From positions 26,585,527-26,649,526 of the forward strand of contig JASEVX010000011.1 of the NCBI GenBank assembly GCA_031761405.1: a stretch of 64,000 nt of DNA, given 5' to 3'. Numbering within the stretch: position 1 is the first letter of the stretch; every line of letters begins with the position of its first letter. Under the pieces are notes generated by a model, which ran no database searches, was not told the DNA's origin, and was given only the letters and a program-made list of their open reading frames with translations. Both the position numbers and the translations under genes were made by a program. This document shows, one piece after another, positions 55,352-64,000 of the stretch. Source of the DNA: Serripes groenlandicus (Eukaryota; Mollusca; Bivalvia; Cardiida; Cardiidae).

Positions 55352-57408
55352 AAATCTACATTTCATTCCTAAAAATTCCGATAAAAACAATTTTATTCTG
55401 AATAATTTCAGATCATATTTAGATATCTACAAGACATCTTTCCTGTTTGCTTATAAATTTGAATTGGACTAAAAAAAAAATATTTTTCTACAGGCGAGAT
55501 CATCAGACATTTTCGCTTTGCGACGCAAGAACTCAACTCCAAACATAGTGTATGTATGTATTGTAAGTTTGTCCTAGCTGAGACAAGGTTATCAAAGTTC
55601 TCTAGTACAACCCTTTGTCCCTATCAAAATATCCCCATTGTCATGGGAAGCCGATAAACCGCGGGACGAATCGACTAGGTTTAGCACGAGGTCGACGAAT
55701 GCATTATTTATTCTTCACTTTGATAAAACCCCTTGAAACCTGATTATAAATCTCTTTCTATGGGAGCAGCGACGCGTTACAACGATTTTAACGACCGCTA
55801 TACTGCTTTTGTATGCGCCGCAGGCCTCGAGTATTAATTTATTGGCGGCATGTGTAATCAGCCCTGCGTTATGTATCGCATCACCCCAAGCTATTATGTG
55901 TAAACAGAGTATTCCGCGTTATCTGAAATTACTTGGCAGGCCGCCAAAACCGAATCGATAACAACCTAACGAGATCGTACACGTCAGTCGATGTACATAC
56001 TTAAAACCGGTTGCGACTGGTTTTACTAATAATAGATTCAAGATGGCGTCTACCTTTACCAAACAAAGGAACCATTTTGAAAACTGATTTTTTAAAAAGC
56101 CTAGACAATTTTACAGGCAAATATCTTCTGAATGAAAACATTGACTGAAAATTAAGTTTGTAAACGGTCAGATTTAATTCCAATTGGCGTTGAAAAAGAA
56201 TGTATAATATAAACAAAGACGTAGGTTGTACAGCAGATCTATTTTTTTTATTTAAAAATACATGACACGTTTTATTTCCATAGAAAACGTCAAATAACAC
56301 AACTGTCGAGTTTGTATAAATATATCGACTAATATAGATCTCTCTCTATATATCTGTATTCCCGATTTTATAATTATTGCATGTAAAATCCGTATTATAG
56401 GCATCTTTCATTGTCACTAATTTATTTTTGTATAAAACTCCCGTAAAGTTTCATTTCATTTCGCTGGCTTCATAATTCCATGGGTGCTTTCTTGTTAGTT
56501 ATCCATTGGAGCTGTAGATTCCATCCAACATTCGACGAAAATGTCCTTTAAAGACACAACCATATAGCTTTACAATTATAAGCATGATTGTGGAAAGAAC
56601 AAAGGGTACTTTAAATCCTTTAAAAATCAATCAACTACAGGCATAACCCCGCAGTTTTCGATTAAATCATGACGACAGAACAGAAATACTCGTTACTCCC
56701 GTTTTCTTGGACATAACTAATTAAGAAAACAAGAGTACTACATCCCAAAAAACTTGGAAAAACTTTTACAAATTAACGCACCGCCATTGTTAACTAATTC
56801 CTAACATGATCTGACGTAAAGCAACCTTGAGCAATGAATTGTGGGATAGAAATGATCACGCGTGACGCGAATGATCAGAGCCTGGTACCCAACTTTTCAC
56901 ATAACATAATGTCCATTGCAAGAAAGCGGAGATACAATACTTTTTCAGGTACGATCATTCTGACATGAATGAATCACGCGACATGTAATGCCACAAGAGT
57001 TATATTTCTTGGTAAAATTCTACATTAACATGGATTATTAGAAGCAGACATATTTATAAATGTATTTATACGTCTCTGTTAGAATTAAGAAGATTTAATT
57101 TGAAATAGAGAGAGAGAGAGAGATAGATGGTTGGGGTCTGCAGTTTCTACGCTAGCACAATGTAAGGGCTTTGTTTCACTGTTAAATCCCTGAAAAATTA
57201 AAATGTTTTACTTTTATCTTACTATAATCAAACACCAATCTACTCCAATCTGTTTCTTGACGTGGTTGCACGCCCGATCAACAATTCATGAATATGTATC
57301 ATCAAAACTACCTCCTCTATAAAATCAGAGGTTCAAAGGCCTTAATGCTTCATCTTCCCTCGTTATGTTTGACAATTCCAAAAAAATAAAAAAGTATTTA
57401 AAGATCAC
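55352..57408. other. Unassigned upstream sequence
   Basis: Two kilobases with moderate CpG content (for example GCGCCGCAGGCCTCGAG near 55815) but no recognisable exon or repeat, apart from a (GA)n run at 57109. Confidence 0.4.
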
Positions 57409-59105
<1,697 letters not shown>

Positions 59106-59465
59106 CGAGCAACTTCAAGTACGACGAGGAGGGAATCTGGAAGTACTTTTGGCGGGTAAAGAGCAGGATGCAGCATCCACACACCAACGAAAAGCGTCAT
59201 GCTTTCGCAGAACCAGACCCCGGTGATATGTAAATACACAATAAAAAAAGTCCACTTGGAATATTCTATTGCCAGTTCTAGACATGTCAAGATAACAATT
59301 ATCAAGTTAAGCAGCCGGCGTGGATGAACCGAATAAACTGGCTCATTACTTTAGGCACCGGCTTCGCTGAATCTTTTCCAGCAGTCACAGGTTTACTAGA
59401 GGAATGACAATTAAGGCGGACATTTGTCTTCGTATTTATTTGATTATTTATCTATCTGGAAAGAA

Positions 59466-59660
59466 ATCCGCCGTGGTCGACTGGTTTAAGTCGGGTATTT
59501 GAAACTGGGTGTCTCGGGTTCGATCTCCGCTCGCGGCGGTCATGGTGCCAGGCATGATTTCCTACCCTTGTTTCTTTATTCAGGGATCATGAATAAGTTC
59601 TTTGTCGGCGCGATATAACGGAAGTAATTACAAACGGCGTAGAACTCCACTAAAACGACT
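59466..59660 (+). mobile_element. tRNA-derived SINE
   Basis: The head CCGCCGTGGTCGACTGG and B box GGTTCGATCTCC are followed by CAGGGATCATGAATAAG, also found in the 4143-4363 SINE, and a tail near CGGCGTAGAACTCC. It is related to that element but in the opposite orientation. Target-site duplications are not clear. Confidence 0.7.
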
Positions 59661-59863
59661 TTTCTGTAAGAGATGATCATGCACTCAAATGTTTCTTACA
59701 GAAGAAGTTTAACACATTTCCTTTGCATGGATTGCTTGATTTACACACGTCGGTAATGAACAAACTTCACGTGAAAGTTCTGGACTGATTAAAGGATACT
59801 TATTTTGAGACAGAGAGGAAACATTTTGTGCAAATGACCATCTGTTCTGTCATTAATCTGTTT

Positions 59864-60060
59864 CAACCCCCTTTCCAATATGTAATGAATCTGCAATAGA
59901 CGACTTTAATAACATCTGGTTATAAATATGTAAAATCCCTGTAAATGAAAATAGTATTACTGAAAAAGATTTGGAAACATTGTGGCAATAGGAGAATTTG
60001 CTTTCAAAAGAGGTCTGCAGCAGATGCGTCAAAATTCAGCTGCAAATGGGGAAGTTTTAA
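59864..60060 (-). mobile_element. Old family A copy
   Basis: Starts CAACCCCCTTTCCAATATG with AATCTGCAATAGACGAC and ends CTGCAAATGGGGAAGTTTTAA. One core arm is missing. Confidence 0.62.
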
Positions 60061-60499
60061 TCAGTTTCAAATAGGGTTTTCAAATGTCAAACATGCACTG
60101 AAAGAGAACATGGATATCACATAAGTGAAGGAGCACGTATAAAACAGTTCGGGTGCATTACTTGTCGAACGTATTCATATATATATGAGACAGGAATAAA
60201 TGAAAATCAACCGTAGCAGATCTGAGACTAGTATTGATTCAGATCAGTGCAATCCGACTAGACTTTGCACTATTCGCCGATTATTATCTTAAAGAAGCGC
60301 TTACCTCAGACCTTAGGCACAGTTGTTACAAATACCATATGATATATCTTACTAGAGCAGGACTGAAATTAAAAGAAAGGCAATCCATTGACTCGATGTT
60401 ATCTAGGGGTTGTGAGTTAGAATTCCATTTCGGCCAATATTATTTCTGACGTTTCACAAAATTCAACGCGTCATTCGTCACCCACCAATGGGCTTACAG

Positions 60500-60665
60500 T
60501 CTATGTGGAAGAGCAGCCAGTTGCTTCTTACGACTCTTGTGTGGAGTACTGGTGTCAGAGAGACAATACACAAATGGGTAGGTGAACTGGCAGCATAGAT
60601 ATGACGTTTGCAATTGTTGAAAACGGCGTTAAAGCATAATCATTCAATCAATACATCGATCAATG
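60500..60665 (+). mobile_element. SINE 3' region
   Basis: It contains GTAGGTGAACTGGC, GATATGACG and AATTGTTGAAAACGGCGTTAA followed by an ATTCAATCAAT tail. This is the same tail module as at 12123-12252 but on the plus strand. The tRNA head is not visible. Confidence 0.6.
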
Positions 60666-60698
60666 CAACCTTCAATCGGATCATCCCTGTTAAACCGT

Positions 60699-60908
60699 TA
60701 ACTCTTTCTCACATACAGCAATTAATATGAAGCAACGACTTTGAAAACATCCAAGCAAACTATAGAGAAACTCCATTAGTGAAAGTATACTTATTGGATA
60801 CATTTGAAACAGTTTTGCAAAAGGAGTATCACCTCAATATCATCTTTTATTTAAAAGCCATCTGTTTAAGAAGCGTCAAAATGCATCTGTATGTGGGGAA
60901 AGGCTGAA
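60699..60908 (-). mobile_element. Old family A copy
   Basis: Starts TTAACTCTTTCTCACATACAG and ends CATCTGTATGTGGGGAAAGG. The core is eroded. Confidence 0.62.
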
Positions 60909-61470
60909 ACCAATATATTCTTCAGACCTAGTTTTGCAAAAGACTTACAATATGAGAGAGGGTTGATTTTCCGGATATGTGATGCAGTTAATATAGTTCT
61001 CTGGACCCGTTAAATTCAGATTGCCCCTACAACTGTAATATTTTGTATGCGAACATTTTGCATTTGTATTCTTTCGCCAATAACTATTTCACTCATGGCT
61101 TATTGTGGAAATGGAAAGACATACCGCGACAGGTGAATACATCAAACGGACTCCTGCACTCGAAAACAGATAGGTACGGTACCTTCATGAATGTGTATGT
61201 TGCACAAATCTCTCTTAATAAACCAACCCACCTTATTTTTCGAGTGGAGTCGGCTAAAAAGTGTATTCACCTGTCCGGGTCCAATTTATTTGTCACAATA
61301 CCTGACGTACAATAACTATCAGTAAACAAGCGGAACTTCCAAAAACTGCATGCTTTTCACTAAAGGGTTATTCATGCATTTTCGCTGAGATTTTTTTCTT
61401 ATATAGCTAATGTCACACAGACACGATACTTCAGACGACTTTCGAATCAATAACAATTTTGTTAAAATTT

Positions 61471-61726
61471 ATATCGAGGGTTTGGCGTGAAACGGTTGTA
61501 ACTAATTTTGTATTTTTTTTACCTTAGGTTAATCACCTCGCCATAAAGTCTTTATAAGCGTTAAATCATTTTTTCTTGGTAAACAATGGAAATTTATGTG
61601 CCATTGCTCGTTCTGAAAAATGGCACCTAAATTTGCATTGTTTACAAAGGGGTCAAAATTGCCCCTAAACCAGGGTTTTCAAAATAGGTTTTTAGTTACA
61701 ACCGTTTCGCGCCAAGCCCTCGATAT
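61471..61726. mobile_element. Foldback MITE with 35-bp inverted ends, probable TA target
   Basis: The left end ATATCGAGGGTTTGGCG...GGTTGTAACTAA is matched by the right end with two differences. If the element is taken from TCGAGGG to CCCTCGA (61474-61723), it is flanked by TA on both sides. A second inner inverted repeat (GTAAACAATGG / GCATTGTTTAC with TGCCATT/AATGGCA) makes it a nested foldback. No coding capacity. Only one copy is seen in the window. Confidence 0.7.
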
Positions 61727-63149
61727 ACTCGGGTTACACTCGTTCTTCAGAGGCTACCAGGATGCGTGTAAAACTAGACAGCGAACAGGGCAATCTCATT
61801 GAAAAATGCATCGCATTACTTATATTTGATCCGACGACACCGCATAAAAGGTCGTCTCGAATTAACCCTATACATTTATATATTTTATACAATCTCTATG
61901 TCGTTTAATTTGTTAACGTTTCATTATTGTTTGAATCTGTTGTTAATATCACATGCATATTATATGCCTTGATATGATTAAATGTTCAAATTTCAATTTA
62001 AATGGGTTATCTCCCTTGTTGATACACAACTATTTTGTAGGCGAGAATTTGATTGGCTTACACAAAGGTCAATCTTATACGACCTGTAAAAGACAGTCAT
62101 CAGCAGATCTATAAGAGCGTTTCTTACTGCAGTGAAGTTGAAGTCCGGTTTTAATGAGATTGTGTACAGAGAAGACCCTAATCAAACTTTCGAAAAGTCC
62201 TGACTCTCAGAGTGTCTCGTGTTATGACCATAGCAATCAAGAGAGGAACCATTTACCAGGGGAAAATATTGTAGTAGCTTATACACTAAGGAGATCGGAT
62301 GACAAAACGAGTTGGTTCCTGATACAGACTTCACTTTACATTTAATTGTCCCGATTTCTATAAAGGTTGAAGCGTCTAAACTTCGATTCAGGTAACGGAT
62401 AATATGTATAGTGAGCCACGTCACACATTAATCATAACTTTGGAGTTTTGCGACCAACACGATCCAGATAAGATCTGATCGAATAAGCGTCTTCGAAGCC
62501 TCCGAAGAAAGGTGACACATAACACTTGCTTTCGGGGTATTCGGATTTTGGCCAGGGTTAAAAATAGAAATAATGACAAATAGTAAGTTTTGGGTACATT
62601 TTTGGGTAAATGGTTGATTTTGATGTTTATAAATGAGAAAAGTAAGCTCTAAGCATGGGATTGAATTTTTCAGTTGAACCCACTTCTCCTTATGGTTTGA
62701 CAACACTGGTTGCAGAGCTAAGCGTGACTTTAGAGGTAAATTAGAATACCAGCTTTCGCGTCCAAAATTGCTTGAAAAGGAGCTGGAAACGTGGTATTTC
62801 TGTCTGCATGCACAGATTGCCTATCGGTTTGAGAGTCTTAGCAGCCTTTCAATTTTACATTAACCCCCTGCGTTTTTGTTTGGTGATTTTTGGAATAAAG
62901 TGTCAAATTGATCTTTCTGTCCTACTTTTTTCACCCGGTTTCGGACCACTTTTGTGGCCTTCTTTCCAGAGTGTGACTTCCTATCATTTTCGTATAATTC
63001 TGGCACTCCTTGATACAGGAAAACCCTTTTTATCGAACCAGTATGTATATTATGAGAAATACGGAGAGAAAACAATTTGGGGTTTCCCAGGAAACAGAAA
63101 ATCAGCTTTCAACTGTGTTATGCCACCAAAGGTTAATCCAATTCGACTA
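61727..63149. other. Unassigned sequence with a 131-codon open frame
   Basis: The open frame at 62772-63167 on the plus strand has no recognisable domain, no good Kozak-like start and no splice context. It probably arises by chance or from an unrecognised repeat. Confidence 0.35.
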
Positions 63150-63215
63150 TTCGCCGAGCCCCGGTAGCGACACGGGCTGTCAATCCTGGGGTTCGATTTC
63201 CCGCTTGGGATTGTT
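63150..63215 (+). mobile_element. tRNA-like SINE head fragment
   Basis: GAGCCCCGGTAGCGACACGG and GGGGTTCGATTTCCCG resemble a tRNA D-arm to T-arm segment. No SINE body follows and no complete cloverleaf can be drawn. Confidence 0.4.
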
Positions 63216-63340
63216 TTTCAAAAGTAATATCGTTCCAGATATAAAGCACATTTTTCGTTTCTTTTAAGTATGGTCTTAAAATATACGTTCATACTTTGAG
63301 AACATTTTATTCCTACATTTATTATTTGTGTGAATAGGTT

Positions 63341-63497
63341 TAAATGGTGTTTTTACGACGCTGTCAACAGTTTTTCAGTCATATCACGGCGTTTTCTGTG
63401 TAAGTTACCAAGCCTACGGGTATTGTTTATCCTGACACGGATACATTGGTATATTGGGATCGAACCCGCGACCTCCCGCACCCGAGGCGGACGCTCT
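63341..63497 (-). mobile_element. tRNA-derived SINE, minus strand
   Basis: The plus strand shows GGGATCGAACCCGCGACC, the reverse of a B box, at about 63457, and the tail module (CGCTGTCAACAGTTTTTCAG, ATATCACGGCG) at the left. The head is therefore at the right. Confidence 0.7.
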
Positions 63498-63788
63498 TTT
63501 TAAGATATAAAGAACAAATCCTTTTAATTATGGTCTTGAACTATATTTAAACTTGCAATTATCGCTTGCCTAGATCCGTCTGCGGTTTTCATTGCTGTGT
63601 TTGAATAAGTTTGTTCTAATGGTTTATTACACTGATTTCAACAGTTAAATATAATATAAACGATTGCATGGTAACATTTAAGTTCATTGGACATCACCTA
63701 GTCATGATCTAACCGAACATCTTCTTCGCATTGCCCTCCTCCTTCTTCGCCGTCTGATGATTTTTACAGCTGCAGCAGTATTATCTGC

Positions 63789-63807
63789 CTGCTGCTGCTG
63801 CTGCTGC
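63789..63807 (+). repeat. (CTG)6 trinucleotide run
   Basis: CTGCTGCTGCTGCTGCTGC-type run with a nearby GCTGCAGCAG. The overlapping minus-strand frame is Gln/Arg-rich because of it. Confidence 0.8.
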
Positions 63808-63879
63808 ACAATACGCAAGTGTTGTAGTATTAGCAAGTTTTGGGTATCTTCTGCCATGATGATAAATTTATACACATAT

Positions 63880-64000
63880 TTAACCCTTTCCCACATTCAA
63901 CAAATCTGCAGCAGACGACTTGGAAAATATCCAGGCAAAAACACAGAAAATCTCTATAAACGAAGGTATCATTATGGAACAAAGTTGAAATCATTGTGGC
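63880..64000 (-). mobile_element. Family A copy, cut by the window end
   Basis: Starts TTAACCCTTTCCCACATTC with CAAATCTGCAGCAGACGAC and continues through AAATCTCTATAAACGAAG to ATCATTGTGGC at the last base. Confidence 0.75.

Noticed and set aside
62772..63167. 131-codon plus-strand open frame
   Set aside because: No recognisable domain or splice context. Its end runs into the tRNA-like fragment at 63150.

Overview
The window looks like an AT-rich animal genome segment, most likely from a mollusc and probably a bivalve. This rests on the repeat types: tRNA-headed SINEs with mollusc-style tails, and a Helentron-like element built on a ~160-bp tandem core that ends in a GGCC-rich hairpin and GAGCTAAAA. 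No prokaryotic, viral or organellar gene organisation is visible. The species call is inference.

One protein-coding gene is recognisable: the 5' end of a SPEN (split ends / Msx2-interacting protein) homologue on the minus strand. Exon 1 (51586-51668) encodes the start MVRETRYLLVGNLPEN. Exon 2 (29642-29911) completes the first RRM. Both have canonical splice sites in matching phase, separated by a 21.7-kb intron. The rest of the gene (RRM2-4, the long linker, the SPOC domain) is not seen and should lie beyond base 1 of the window, so intron 2 exceeds 29.6 kb. Upstream of the start codon (51.7-51.9 kb) is a promoter-like stretch with a full CRE and a palindromic E-box.

Introns 1 and 2 are packed with transposable-element relics. 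The dominant one, here called family A, is a ~210-245-bp palindromic element with ends CCCTTTCCC flanked by TTAA, which is the hallmark of piggyBac-type MITEs. I can trace roughly 70-80 copies, from near-identical young ones to eroded fragments, many nested in one another or in other elements. A second palindromic family (family B) has a ~35-bp-arm central hairpin and ends resembling CAGAG..CTCTG. Other elements are a 1.9-kb TA-flanked Tc1/mariner-type element inserted in a family A copy, a Helentron-like element with five exact 161-bp repeats, several SINEs (three with clear target-site duplications), and a foldback MITE.

The right end (52-64 kb), upstream of the SPEN start, is poorer in family A. 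It holds duplications, a (TCTG)n/(TC)n microsatellite, a ~90-bp minisatellite array of about 14 units, scattered SINEs and otherwise unrecognised sequence.

The most interesting structural signal is coordinated change in the two arms of family A palindromes: opposite arms change together so pairing is kept. No transposase gene is visible, so every mobile element here must have depended on enzymes encoded elsewhere.
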